Virus record (IMG/VR): IMGVR_UViG_3300046689_000416
Span: 1 to 50,151 of that record
Origin: a virus
DNA: 50,151 nucleotides
Strand: one strand, 5' to 3'
Shown here one piece after another: positions 8,309 through 17,890 of this stretch (positions are counted from its first letter, which is position 1; each line of letters opens with the position of its first letter). The translations under genes and the position numbers were made by a program. A model generated the notes under the pieces. The model saw only the letters and a program-made list of their open reading frames with translations, had not been told where the DNA came from and made no database searches.

Positions 8309-9908
8309 GACCATCGAGTTCCACTTCCCCCTCGCCGGCATGGACGTGTCGGGTCCGGTCGGCCGGCAGCCGGCCCGCAAGTCGTATCAGGGCCAGTACT
8401 GTCGGACCTGCGTCCAGGGTGTGAACGTCCGGGCGTTCGACTTCTCCAACCGGTTCCGGGGCGGGATCAGGCCGGGCCTCTCGAAGTTCGTGGAGGCGAG
8501 GCCGGGCGATACCGAGTTCATTACCCAGTTGCTCGACGTTCTTGTCATCAACACGGAGAGTCCCGTGCAACCCAGCCAGTCGGGCCGCTTGGTGATCCTC
8601 GTGGGCGTGAGCAAGGGGAACGTCTACACCCTGCCGGCCGGGGACACGACGTGGAACACGCCGATGAACAACACCGGCGACATGCCGCCGCTGAACTTCA
8701 CCGGCCTCATGCTCTCGGCCGGGAACATCCAGAAGTTGTTCTTCGCGGACGGGACGAATCAGGTCTACTACAACCCGGAAACCGATTCGGTCGAAACCTG
8801 GACTCCCACGGACGGAACTTTCCCGCAGGACGCCGACGGCAATCTGCCGAGGCTGATCTGCACCTGGCGGGGCCGGACGGTGATGGCCAACTGCCTGAAC
8901 GACTCGATCACGATCTTCATGTCGAAGGTGTCGGACCCGTTCAACTTCGACTACGCCCCGGCCGTCCCGGTGCCCGCCGACAGTGCGTGGAGCGGTCGGA
9001 CCGGCTCGCAGGGTTTGCTCGGGTTCCCGGTAACGGCACTCATCCCGTACACGGACGACTTGCTGATCGTGGGCATGGAGAAGGGCATTGCGGTGTTCCG
9101 GGGGGACCCGATGGCTGGCGGGCAACTGGACAACGTGACCACCGACATCGGCATCGCGTTCGGTCAGGCGTGGTGCATGGACTCGACCGGGACGGTGTAC
9201 TTCTTCTCCTCGCACACCGGCGTCTTCGCCTTCATCCCGGCGCAGGGGGCCAAACCGCAGCGGATCAGCCAAGCAATCGACAGCCTCTTGCTGGACATCG
9301 ACACCGGCCAGTACGGGATTCGGATGGCGTGGTGGGACCGGCGGAAGGAGCTTCACGTCTTCGTCACCCTCCTGGACACCCAGCAGGACACGACGCATTA
9401 CGTCTGGGAAAGCCAATCGAACTCGTGGTGGGAGGACACTTATCAGGACACGAACATGAACCCGCTCTGCTGCGTGGGGTTCGACGGGAACCTCCAAGAG
9501 GATCGGGTGGTGCTGCTCGGCAGTTGGGACGGGTACGTTCGCGCCTTGGACCAGGACGCCGAGGACGACGACGGCGAGATGATTCTGAGTCAGGTGATGA
9601 TGGGTCCGTTCCTGACGAAGTTCAACGACGACGTGATGGTGAACGACTTGCAGGCGGTGATGGCCAAGGATTCCGACGAGGTGACGTTTGCGATCTACGC
9701 CGGGAAGACGGCCGAGGAGGCCTTGGTTTCCACCCCCGTGAAGTCCGGGACGTGGACTGAGGGACGGAACTTTACGAACCTCATTCGGAAGTCGGCCAAC
9801 GCCCTGTACGTCTTTGCTACTTCGACGGGGCGGTGGGCGGCGGAGAATTGGCGGCTGACGATTGATACATTGGGGAAGGTCCGGCAACGCGGAAACGCCG
9901 CAGGATAG
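8295..9908 (+). CDS. beta-propeller tail nozzle / stabilisation protein (P22 gp10 or T7 gp12-like)
   Basis: 537 residues. Begins FPLAGMDVSG at residues 11-20, then GVNVRAFDFSNRFRGGIRPG. The body is a series of WD/kelch-like blades: FADGTNQVYYNPETDSVETW, RLICTWRGRTVMA, IPYTDDLLIVGMEKGIAVF, MDSTGTVYFFSSHTGVFAF, WWDRRKELHVFVT, VLLGSWDGYVRALD. This order of strands with a receptor-like start is the usual signature of podovirus tail-tubular-B/nozzle and stabilisation proteins. It closes the tail channel below the adaptor. A confident structural gene, although exact orthology cannot be set by eye. Confidence 0.75.
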   Translation: MPAPETIEFHFPLAGMDVSGPVGRQPARKSYQGQYCRTCVQGVNVRAFDFSNRFRGGIRPGLSKFVEARPGDTEFITQLLDVLVINTESPVQPSQSGRLVILVGVSKGNVYTLPAGDTTWNTPMNNTGDMPPLNFTGLMLSAGNIQKLFFADGTNQVYYNPETDSVETWTPTDGTFPQDADGNLPRLICTWRGRTVMANCLNDSITIFMSKVSDPFNFDYAPAVPVPADSAWSGRTGSQGLLGFPVTALIPYTDDLLIVGMEKGIAVFRGDPMAGGQLDNVTTDIGIAFGQAWCMDSTGTVYFFSSHTGVFAFIPAQGAKPQRISQAIDSLLLDIDTGQYGIRMAWWDRRKELHVFVTLLDTQQDTTHYVWESQSNSWWEDTYQDTNMNPLCCVGFDGNLQEDRVVLLGSWDGYVRALDQDAEDDDGEMILSQVMMGPFLTKFNDDVMVNDLQAVMAKDSDEVTFAIYAGKTAEEALVSTPVKSGTWTEGRNFTNLIRKSANALYVFATSTGRWAAENWRLTIDTLGKVRQRGNAAG

Positions 9909-9916
9909 GAGACCGT

Positions 9917-10945
9917 ATGCCCGCCTCCCTCCCCTACAACCTGCCGTGGCAGGCCCTTCAGCAGCAGTCGAACGCCTTCGGGGACTTCCAGAATCCATCC
10001 TCCATCGGCCCGGCTTACGCGGGGGCTTACAACGCCGCCCTGAACCTGAATGCGGGTCTGGGCCAGACGGTTAACACGAATTACGAGACCCTTCGCGGAC
10101 AGTTGGACCAGCAGTACGGCGACATCTCGAAGGGGTATTCGGACCTGATGGGCGACGTCCTCGGCCGGATCTCCGGCACGAACCAGACGAACATTCAGGA
10201 CATCAACACGGCCTACAACGCGCAGGCCGGCAGCCAGCTTCAGAACGCCATCTCCCGCGGTCTGGGCAATTCGACGGTCCAGCAGAACATGCAGCGGGGG
10301 GTGGAACTGGACCGGCAGCGGGCCATCACCGGGAGTCAGAACCAGTTCGCCCAACTCGGTGCCGGGTACGCCTCGGCTCTGGGCCAGGCCGGCCTCGGTG
10401 CCCGCCAGCAGGGGGCGCAGATCGGGGCCAACCTCGGGTCTCAGCAACTCGGCTTTCAGGCCTCCACGATGGCGCCTTACCCGAACGCCTCCCTGTACGC
10501 GAACCTCGCCCAGATGGCCGGAGCGAATCAGCAGCGGACGCAGGCACAGGGCCAGTTCGACCAACTCGCCCGGCCGGGCGGTGCGGGGTTCTCGCAGGGC
10601 GGCATGGGGGTGGGCGGAGGCCGGGCGGACAATACGCCGTTCAAGGGTCCGACGATGATGGATCACGGCGGCGGAATGGTGGGTGGGTACGGGGGCGGCG
10701 GCTTCGGGAACTTCGGCGGGTTCGCAGGGGGATCTGCGCCCGCCCCCTATCAGCCCCCGCCGGAGTGGGGGTTCTCGGGCGGGGCGTTCGACCCGGGTTC
10801 GGAGTTCAATCCCTCGCAAGGCGGTCTCGGGGTTCCGGAGGCACCGTGGCAGGGTTCCGGAGAGGGCAACTTGTCGTCCGATCCCTACTCCGGTGCGATG
10901 AGCGGCGAAGGCCTCTACGACTACCAGACCCCCTTCTACGGCTGA
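9917..10945 (+). CDS. Gln/Ala-rich helical, Gly-rich tailed virion protein (ejection-type)
   Basis: 342 residues; ATG at 9917 with AGGAG. The first about 230 residues are Gln/Asn/Ala-rich helices (for example QQNMQRGVELDRQRAITGSQ). The C-terminal third is glycine-rich and disordered (GGGMVGGYGGGGFGNFGG). This composition, its position after the nozzle and before the fibre and two large internal proteins, and the absence of a signal peptide fit a podovirus internal/ejection protein. No domain family recognised. Confidence 0.65.
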   Translation: MPASLPYNLPWQALQQQSNAFGDFQNPSSIGPAYAGAYNAALNLNAGLGQTVNTNYETLRGQLDQQYGDISKGYSDLMGDVLGRISGTNQTNIQDINTAYNAQAGSQLQNAISRGLGNSTVQQNMQRGVELDRQRAITGSQNQFAQLGAGYASALGQAGLGARQQGAQIGANLGSQQLGFQASTMAPYPNASLYANLAQMAGANQQRTQAQGQFDQLARPGGAGFSQGGMGVGGGRADNTPFKGPTMMDHGGGMVGGYGGGGFGNFGGFAGGSAPAPYQPPPEWGFSGGAFDPGSEFNPSQGGLGVPEAPWQGSGEGNLSSDPYSGAMSGEGLYDYQTPFYG

Positions 10946-10948
10946 CAC

Positions 10949-11941
10949 ATGGCCGACTTCCGCGCCCTGACCATCGCCCCGGTCAAGCCGACGGACGGCA
11001 TGGACCGGGTCACGCGGTCGCTGAACCAAGTCCTGGCGATTGTCAACAGTCTCATTTACAACGACCAGATCACCCGGACGTCTCAGGACGTCTTTATCCT
11101 CGGCGGGGGTAGCGGTCCGGCGCTGCCCGTGGGGTCGGGCGGGACGGGCCGGTCATCTCTGACTGCCCACGGACTTCTGGTCGGAGAAGGAACCAGTCCG
11201 GTAGCGTCTGTTTCCGTAGGCGCGACCGGTACGGCACTTCAGGGGTCTTCCGGCGCCGACCCCGCGTTTACCCCCACTCTAGCCCTCGGCCAAAATTCGG
11301 CTTCGTTGGCCGGGGCGCTGATTCTTTCGACGGGATCGGGGACCGGACAGGCCACCGTCAAGACGTTGCATTCGAGCGGCGGTTACAACTTCAATTTGCC
11401 GGACACGGCCGGGAATGCCAGTGAGTTGCTGACTTCCGGAGGCGGGAAGGGCAACCCGATGACGTGGACGGCGGCTCAATCCCTGGACATCGAAGTTGCG
11501 GTCGGGACTACCGTAATCGACTCTGGGACCTCCGGTCGGGTGCTGTACGACAACGCCGGCATACTGGGCGAGTACGTGATTACGGGCACCGGCAACGCGG
11601 TCCTCTCGGCCTCGCCGACTTTAACCGGTACGACGGCCGCCGACATTGTGGCGGCCAACACCTTCAATCCCACCTCGGCGCAGACGACGGTCAACGGGTC
11701 CATTTCGGGGACGGCGGTATTCTCCCAGCCGATGCAGGGGTCTAGTTTGAAGCGGGTACTCGCTTACCTGAATGCCCTGAACGGCACGGCCAGCTACACT
11801 TTCCCGACCGCGTTTACGAACCAGCCGTCGGTGATTGCGACGAACGACGTGGTGGCCACTGTCGTCACCGCCCGCAGCACCACGGCCGTGACGCTGACCG
11901 GTGCGACCACGACCGGCTTCCTCGAACTGGTCGGCTACTAA
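10949..11941 (+). CDS. tail fibre-like protein with GGTG repeats
   Basis: 330 residues. The N-terminus is alpha-helical (residues 1-50, possible virion anchor). Residues 55-120 carry the phage fibre/collar repeat pattern: LPVGSGGTGRSSLTAHGLLV, then GEGTSPVASVSVGATGTALQ. The C-terminal part is Thr/Ala-rich beta (SASPTLTGTTAADI) and ends ELVGY. Such repeats are typical of trimeric tail fibres. Probably host recognition or fibre shaft. Confidence 0.65.
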   Translation: MADFRALTIAPVKPTDGMDRVTRSLNQVLAIVNSLIYNDQITRTSQDVFILGGGSGPALPVGSGGTGRSSLTAHGLLVGEGTSPVASVSVGATGTALQGSSGADPAFTPTLALGQNSASLAGALILSTGSGTGQATVKTLHSSGGYNFNLPDTAGNASELLTSGGGKGNPMTWTAAQSLDIEVAVGTTVIDSGTSGRVLYDNAGILGEYVITGTGNAVLSASPTLTGTTAADIVAANTFNPTSAQTTVNGSISGTAVFSQPMQGSSLKRVLAYLNALNGTASYTFPTAFTNQPSVIATNDVVATVVTARSTTAVTLTGATTTGFLELVGY

Positions 11942-11950
11942 GGAGCTTCC

Positions 11951-12253
11951 ATGCCAGTACCCCCTTCTCCTCCCGTTCCGCCTTCTCCTCCTGTTCCGCC
12001 CTCACCTCCGGTCACACCCCAAGAGACGATCGACTCCCTGACACGGGCCAACGCCGACCTGACTGCCCAACTCGCCGTGGCGAACGGGAAGCTCGTAATC
12101 GCCCAGCAGCAGACGACGGAATTGGCGCAACTGAAATTGCAGATGGCCTCGGCCCTCGGCTACATCGGGAAGTGTCAGGCCTGTCTCGGCGGGGACGACA
12201 AGGACAAGCAGTTGCGGAAGATTTCGCTACAGGCCCAACTCGACGCCTTGTAG
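11951..12253 (+). CDS. proline-repeat plus coiled-coil small protein
   Basis: 100 residues; ATG at 11951 with AAGGAG. The N-terminus is three copies of a PPSPPV hexapeptide, followed by a coiled coil (SLTRANADLTAQLAVANGKL) and a CxxC pair (KCQACLGG). No membrane segment. Size and layout resemble a chaperone or linker protein for the fibre or for the ejection proteins that follow. Function not known. Confidence 0.6.
   Translation: MPVPPSPPVPPSPPVPPSPPVTPQETIDSLTRANADLTAQLAVANGKLVIAQQQTTELAQLKLQMASALGYIGKCQACLGGDDKDKQLRKISLQAQLDAL
11960..12013 (+). repeat. three tandem 18-bp units coding for PPSPPV
   Basis: Three imperfect 18-bp units, each near CCxCCTTCTCCTCCxGTT. They code for a proline-rich stalk and are in frame, so copy number can change without loss of the gene. 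Confidence 0.75.
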
Positions 12254-12290
12254 GAATTGGTATCCTGCCTTTGTCACAGGAGGCCGGACC

Positions 12291-13505
12291 ATGCCCGTCG
12301 TTTTCGCTCCCCCGGATCCCTTCTCCTCGAAGATCCTCTCCGAGTACGGTGCGACTCAGGAGTTCGACAAGACCCTGCCGACGATGGCAGGTCTCGCGGA
12401 GAGTCAGAACCGTCTTCGCCAGCAAGGGGCGCAGGCCGCGATCCAGCAGGCGACTCAGGCCCAGATCGCCACCCAGCAGAACCGGGAGCGGGCCTATGAG
12501 ACGGACGTGCGGACCGAGCAGGGGTACGAGGAGCAGCGGCGGTCGCAGCAGCAGCAGTTGGAAGTGCAGGCCCGGTCGCAGGCGTTTCAAGCGGCCATGC
12601 AGGACCGGCAGCTGACCTACGCGGACGAGATCAAGCAGCGGGACCGGCAGAACGCCCTGACCGCGATCAACGAAGCCGTCACCAACGGGACACTGTCGCC
12701 GGAAGAAGCGGGAGTGAGGGCGTTGCAAATCCGGACCGGGATCAACGAGTACGACCAGCAGATGAAGAAGCAGCACGCGGCCGACTTCGCGGCACAGGCG
12801 GAACTGCGTCAGAACGAGGCGAAGACGCAGGCCTTGAACTTGGAAACGATCCGCGGGCTTCAGATGAAGGCGGCGCAAGGCCAGATGTCCACAGGAGTAC
12901 TTATCAACCCGATCACCGGGGTTCCGCACTGGGCGAGGGTGGACGACAAGGGGAACATCGTTCCGATCGAGACGGGCAAGCACGCCGAGGAGCAGCAGGC
13001 CCAGGGCGAGTGGGCGCATCTGGCCATGAAAGGCACGAACAAACTGGACGTGCAAAAGGCCATGAAGGACGCAGAGTCGTGGGCCAAGTTCAACGTCGAT
13101 CCGGTTTATACGGAGCAGACGGACGCGAGCGGGAAGACGAAGATGGTCCTCGACAAGCCGGCCACCGATCAGGCGATCAAGGCGAGGGCGCAGGCCCGGC
13201 TCGACGGCATTCGCCGGGAGTTCAACGCGGCCAATCCGGGACAGGCGGCTCCGGGCCAACAGGCGCAGCCCAACACTCCCGGCCAGCAGGCCCAGGCCGA
13301 GAACGACCAGCGGGGCACCCCGGACGTGGTGCAGTCCACCGTTCAGAAGATCGACTCCAACCCAAGGTTGGGTGTCGTGGAGAAGGAATCGGCCAAGAAC
13401 GCTGCCGAGTTTCTCGCCGTCCTGCTGAAGAAGCCGAATCACACGCCGCAGGAGTTGGCCCAGATCGAGCAGTATCTTAAGCACATCGAAGCCGCAACCC
13501 GGTGA
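12291..13505 (+). CDS. Gln-rich coiled-coil ejection/internal virion protein
   Basis: 404 residues; ATG at 12291 after AGGAGG. Long Gln/Ala/Arg-rich coiled coils dominate (residues about 35-190, e.g. QQATQAQIATQQNRERAYET). They are followed by a more globular part with LINPITGVPHWARVDDKGNI and a low-complexity Pro/Gln linker (PGQQAQPNTPGQQAQAEN) before a final helix. It sits directly before the 1459-residue protein, the usual pairing of smaller and large internal proteins in podoviruses. Likely injected with DNA or part of the inner core. A TATCCT hexamer at 12261 precedes the start. Confidence 0.65.
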   Translation: MPVVFAPPDPFSSKILSEYGATQEFDKTLPTMAGLAESQNRLRQQGAQAAIQQATQAQIATQQNRERAYETDVRTEQGYEEQRRSQQQQLEVQARSQAFQAAMQDRQLTYADEIKQRDRQNALTAINEAVTNGTLSPEEAGVRALQIRTGINEYDQQMKKQHAADFAAQAELRQNEAKTQALNLETIRGLQMKAAQGQMSTGVLINPITGVPHWARVDDKGNIVPIETGKHAEEQQAQGEWAHLAMKGTNKLDVQKAMKDAESWAKFNVDPVYTEQTDASGKTKMVLDKPATDQAIKARAQARLDGIRREFNAANPGQAAPGQQAQPNTPGQQAQAENDQRGTPDVVQSTVQKIDSNPRLGVVEKESAKNAAEFLAVLLKKPNHTPQELAQIEQYLKHIEAATR

Positions 13506-13509
13506 CAAC

Positions 13510-16500
13510 ATGGACGACCTTCTCGATCAGGCCCGGTCCGTTCTGGACGCCGCCCGGGGAGGCGAGGCCGCGCCCGAGGCGGACTTGATGACCCAAGCCC
13601 GGCAGGCGATCCTCCGTCCCCGGGTGGAACAGTCCCAGCAGTGGGCGGCCCAGAAGAACTCCGATGCGCCCGTCTCGGTCATGGGCGTTCCGGGCTGGGA
13701 CGTCAACCTCGGGAAAGAGGTCGGCTCTGAAACGCTGGGCGGGGTCGGGATCAGCGTGAAGGACGTTCTGCGGAAGGCCGTTCCCTTTACCGAATTTCAG
13801 GACAAACTGGAAGCGAAGCGGTACGGCGAGGCGGTGAAGGCGAGGGATGAATACCTGTCGGGGAAGAGGGACGAGAAGCCGTCGGACACCGACCTCGGCC
13901 GGATCGCGGAGTACGAGTTCAACCAGCAGCGGGACGCGGCCCGGAGCCAGCGGTCCAAACTCGCCGAAGCGGCACTCGGGGTGCCGAAGGTGGTGGGCGA
14001 GTTCGCGGCAGCCGGGCCGATCATGCGGGGGGTTGGGGGTGCCGCCGGTCTTGCCGCAGGCAGTCCGGTCGTCACGGCCGGCTACCTCGAAGAAAGTCAG
14101 CAGCGGGCCAACAAGAACGGCGGGGACTGGTTCGACGCGAAGAACCTCGCCGCCCCGCTCGCCAAGAACGCCGTCCAGACCGTCATCCTCGGCCAGATCG
14201 GAAAGTTCGCCAACTCGCAGGCCGTCGCCGGCACTGCCTCCACCGCCCTCGGCCGGTTCGCGGCCAAGAGCGCCGTGGCGGGCGCAGCAATGCCCCTCGA
14301 AAACGCCGCCGCCGACGCCCTGACCGGCGGGGTGCAGGACGCCCTCGATTCCGCCGGGTTCGGGAAGTATCTGGACCCGAAAGAGGAGCGGTACAAGACG
14401 GTCCGCGACATGCTGGCCGGCAAGTGGGGGGACGTCGGAACGAGATTGGCCACCGATTCGCTCCTCGGGGCCGGGTTCGCGGCTTTTCACGAGCGGGAGG
14501 CCCGGCCGGTCGAGCCGTTCCAAGACTTGATGACCAGCCTGACGAAGAAGGGCATGTCCCGGTCCGCGGCGGCCGAGGTGGTGCAGAAGGACGTCGGCCC
14601 ACTCGTGGAAGACATTAAAGCCGGCCGGGACATTTCGGAGGTGATGGACAGCCCGAACCTGCCGGAACCGGCCAAGAAGTACCTTCGAAGCCTGATCGAG
14701 AGTTCGAAACCGTCCGAAAAGCCGACACCAACTCCCACTAAGCCGTCCGAGGGTGTCGAAAACGTGTCGGAGGGTGGCGGACGGCCAGCGGAAGCGATTA
14801 AACCGCCGGAGACGGCCCCGGCCGAGCCGACCGCCCCGGGAGCCGCCGGTCAGGAGATCGCCCCGGAGGCGAAGCCACAGGAGGCCGTGGCCGACGTGGA
14901 GCGGCGGATTCAGGAAGGGACGGCGCCCGGAGGGGTGGAACGGCGCCGGCCGGAGAAGTTGCAGTTGGTCAATCCCGAGCGGCTGGCCGAGGGCATGGAC
15001 CTGAACCTGTCCGAAACGCAGGCCATGCGGCAGTACCCGGAAGGGGTGTACCGGATCAAGGTGGCCGACCACGAAGGGCAAGTCGTCGGAGACGCCTTGC
15101 TCGCGGCCAAGGGCGATGAGGTCCACGTCCCCTGGCTGGGCGCCGCGGGGATGAAGAGCGGAGAGGGCCGGGGGGTAGAGCCGTGGGGGCGCCGGCAGAT
15201 CATGGACCTCGCCCGGCAGATCGCCGAACTCGACCCGGGGGCCAAGAGACTCGTCTTCACCGCCGGCCAAGGCAGAGTCCGTCAGGGCGTGGAGCGGACG
15301 GTGGACCTCGAAAAACTGCGTACTAAGGTTCGGAACGACAACCCCGCCATGAAGGAGGAACACGATGCCGCCACAGCAGCCCTTCGAGCCGGCCACTCTC
15401 CCGCCGCCGTTGCGGAAAGTATTCGACGCGGCGAAGAAGCGGGCCTCGCTTCACGGACCGGTGAAGGTCCACCTGCCGAAAATCGTCCAGCCGGCCGGCC
15501 CGCTGATTCGCAAGGGCCTCCGTCCCGTCCTGCCGAAGCCGGCCCCGCTCCTGTTCCGGGAACTGAAGGGGGAGCGACGGGTACCGTAGTCCGTTCGGCC
15601 GCACCGCCCCGGTCGGAAGGCACCCGGTCGTACTCCCGGCAAGCCGAAGGTCCCAAGGTCCCGATCGCCCCGCCGGAACCCGTCAAGGACTTCGCCCTCG
15701 CACAGGAGAAGACCGCCGAGGAACGCGCCGTCCGCGGCCTCGAACCCGTCGTCCGGGAAGCCCAGCGGACCGACCCGGAGGCGTGGGCCAAGGCCGAGGC
15801 CACGATGAAGGCCGACCCGCAGGCCGGCACGAAGGTCGTGGACTCCATCCTCGCCGGCGAACCCGTCCACGTCCGGGACGCGGTACCGATCCTCCTCCGT
15901 CGCAAGGTCGAACTGAACAACCTCCGGGACCGGGCCGGCGACGAACTGCTCGCCCGCCAGCGGGAGAAGGCGCCGGACACGGCCCAGGAACCTTTACGCC
16001 GGCAGTTGCAGGACGCGGAACTGGACCTTCAGCGGTTGGAAGCGGCCTCCCAGAAACTCGGCAGCGAGACCGGCGGCGGGTTCCGGTTCTTCCAGGTCCT
16101 CGCCGCGAAGGACTACACCCTGAACGGCCTCTACAAGCGGGCCGAGATCGAGAAGAAGGGGCCACTGAACGAGAAGGAGCGGGCCGAGATCGAGGAATTG
16201 CACAAGGAAAAGGAGCGGCTTCAGGACATCATCGAGATCTACCGCAACCAGCCCGTCACTCCACCGCCCGCGAAAACCCCGGCCCGCTCCGTCTGGGACC
16301 GGGCCAAGGACTTCCTCACCGGCATTTTCAAGTTGCCGGAGTCGAAGAAGAAGGAAGGCAAGCACTGGCAGCAGGCCGACCTGATGGAGAAGGCCGCCGT
16401 CAGCGACATGGTGAAGATGTTCGGGCCGGACAAACTCTTCTCCGGGTTCGACCCCGCCGCCATTCCCGTCCTCGCCAAGTACACCGCCGCCAAGATCGTC

Positions 16501-17889
16501 AAATCCGGCCTGACCTTCGCCGACTTCTCGAAGCGGATCACCGAGAAGTTCGGGGACGAGATCAGGCCGCACCTGGACGCCATCTGGGCACGCGCGAAGA
16601 AGCTGGCCTCCGAGCCGTTGGACGAGAAGGACGCGATCATTGCGGACGAGAAGGTCAACAACCAGATCGAGGAGAAGATCCAGAAGATCAAGCGGACCAA
16701 CGACCCGCTGCCGGCGAAAATCTGGAACGCCTACAAGGAAGCCTCCGGCGTACAGAGACTTTGGCAGACCGCACTCGACCTGTCGTCCGTCCTCCGGCAA
16801 GGCGGACTCTTCACCCTCGGCAACCCCCACAAGGCCATCCCCGCCTTCGCCCGGACCCTGAACGCCACCATGTCCGAGCGGGCGTTCGACCGGCGGACCT
16901 ACGACCTCGTGCATTCGACGGACGGCAAGGAGTTCACACAGAACGGCGGCTACCTGGCCGAACCCGGCAAGCTCGGAAAGGGCGAAGAGGCGTTTCTGGG
17001 GAAGTGGCTGAAGAAAGTCCCGGTGATCGGACCGGCCGTGAAGGCCTCCGAACGAGCTTATACGGCCTACCTGAACGAAGCCCGGGTCGAACTCTACCGG
17101 CTCATGCGGGACTACTCGGCCCGGAACTCCCGGCTGACGAAGGACGAGGCCGCAAAACTGGCCACCTTCACGAACGACTGGACCGGCCGGGCCGCTCTCC
17201 CCCTCGGCATGGAGAAGTCGGCCGAGGCGTGGAATCAGGCCCTCTTCTCGCCACGCTACCTGTGGAGCCGTATCCGGGTGGCTTCGGGCGCCAACCTCGT
17301 TGGCGGCACCATGAAGACCCGGCAGGCCATCGCCAGGGAGTACGCCAAGAGTGCCATCGGCATGTCGGTCTTCATCGGGGCCATCAAACTCGCACTCGGG
17401 GACGACGCCAAGGTGGAGTTCGACCCCCGCTCGGCCGACTTCCTGAAGATCAGAATTGGCAACTTGCACTTGGACCCGATGACCGGTCTGTCGCAGGTTT
17501 ACACGGCTCTCACACGAGTCGTCGGTGGAGAGTTCAAGAGTTCGGAAACGGGAAAGGTTTCCGACATTCGCAAGCCGACTTTCGGACTCCGGACACCGCT
17601 TCCCAGACATCCGAACCTAAAAACCGGCGACGTCGCCCTTTCGTTCGCTCGCAACAAGGCGGCGCCTTTGCCCGGACTGGGGTACGACTTCCTGTCCGGC
17701 ACCACGCCCGGAGGCGGCCCTCCTCCGACCCTCGGCAGCGCGGCGAAAGGGTCCCTGATTCCCATCACCCCGGCGGACATCAAGCAGGCCATGACGGAAC
17801 TGGGAATGCGGCAGGCGATGGTGACGAGTTTCCTGACCTTCCTCGGCACCGGCCAGCAGATTTACGAGCCGAGGCCGAAGAAGAAGTGA
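13510..17889 (+). CDS. large internal virion / ejection protein, 1459 residues
   Basis: Last gene of the late operon and the largest in the genome. Visible parts: N-terminal soluble segment; Ala/Gly-rich possibly membrane-interacting region (residues about 155-290); Pro-rich linker near 400-470; a compact domain around 490-600 whose beta-alpha pattern (VYRIKVADHEGQVVGDALLA, then GRGVEPWGRRQIMDLA) is GNAT-like; coiled coils near 830-930; and a C-terminal about 400-residue region (from about 1040) like the large polyvalent proteins of podoviruses, with hydrophobic YAKSAIGMSVFIGAIKLALG. It would be ejected and help DNA cross the envelope. A tape measure is an alternative, but no tube genes were seen. 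Confidence 0.72.
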   Translation: MDDLLDQARSVLDAARGGEAAPEADLMTQARQAILRPRVEQSQQWAAQKNSDAPVSVMGVPGWDVNLGKEVGSETLGGVGISVKDVLRKAVPFTEFQDKLEAKRYGEAVKARDEYLSGKRDEKPSDTDLGRIAEYEFNQQRDAARSQRSKLAEAALGVPKVVGEFAAAGPIMRGVGGAAGLAAGSPVVTAGYLEESQQRANKNGGDWFDAKNLAAPLAKNAVQTVILGQIGKFANSQAVAGTASTALGRFAAKSAVAGAAMPLENAAADALTGGVQDALDSAGFGKYLDPKEERYKTVRDMLAGKWGDVGTRLATDSLLGAGFAAFHEREARPVEPFQDLMTSLTKKGMSRSAAAEVVQKDVGPLVEDIKAGRDISEVMDSPNLPEPAKKYLRSLIESSKPSEKPTPTPTKPSEGVENVSEGGGRPAEAIKPPETAPAEPTAPGAAGQEIAPEAKPQEAVADVERRIQEGTAPGGVERRRPEKLQLVNPERLAEGMDLNLSETQAMRQYPEGVYRIKVADHEGQVVGDALLAAKGDEVHVPWLGAAGMKSGEGRGVEPWGRRQIMDLARQIAELDPGAKRLVFTAGQGRVRQGVERTVDLEKLRTKVRNDNPAMKEEHDAATAALRAGHSPAAVAESIRRGEEAGLASRTGEGPPAENRPAGRPADSQGPPSRPAEAGPAPVPGTEGGATGTVVRSAAPPRSEGTRSYSRQAEGPKVPIAPPEPVKDFALAQEKTAEERAVRGLEPVVREAQRTDPEAWAKAEATMKADPQAGTKVVDSILAGEPVHVRDAVPILLRRKVELNNLRDRAGDELLARQREKAPDTAQEPLRRQLQDAELDLQRLEAASQKLGSETGGGFRFFQVLAAKDYTLNGLYKRAEIEKKGPLNEKERAEIEELHKEKERLQDIIEIYRNQPVTPPPAKTPARSVWDRAKDFLTGIFKLPESKKKEGKHWQQADLMEKAAVSDMVKMFGPDKLFSGFDPAAIPVLAKYTAAKIVKSGLTFADFSKRITEKFGDEIRPHLDAIWARAKKLASEPLDEKDAIIADEKVNNQIEEKIQKIKRTNDPLPAKIWNAYKEASGVQRLWQTALDLSSVLRQGGLFTLGNPHKAIPAFARTLNATMSERAFDRRTYDLVHSTDGKEFTQNGGYLAEPGKLGKGEEAFLGKWLKKVPVIGPAVKASERAYTAYLNEARVELYRLMRDYSARNSRLTKDEAAKLATFTNDWTGRAALPLGMEKSAEAWNQALFSPRYLWSRIRVASGANLVGGTMKTRQAIAREYAKSAIGMSVFIGAIKLALGDDAKVEFDPRSADFLKIRIGNLHLDPMTGLSQVYTALTRVVGGEFKSSETGKVSDIRKPTFGLRTPLPRHPNLKTGDVALSFARNKAAPLPGLGYDFLSGTTPGGGPPPTLGSAAKGSLIPITPADIKQAMTELGMRQAMVTSFLTFLGTGQQIYEPRPKKK

Positions 17890-17890
17890 C

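Noticed and set aside
8169-9998. 609-residue minus-strand frame
   Set aside because: Antisense shadow of the nozzle gene; no domain pattern and low-complexity Arg/His/Val content.
13510-17889. Tail tape-measure protein
   Set aside because: No tail tube, assembly chaperones or sheath are present and the C-terminal region resembles podovirus large internal proteins.
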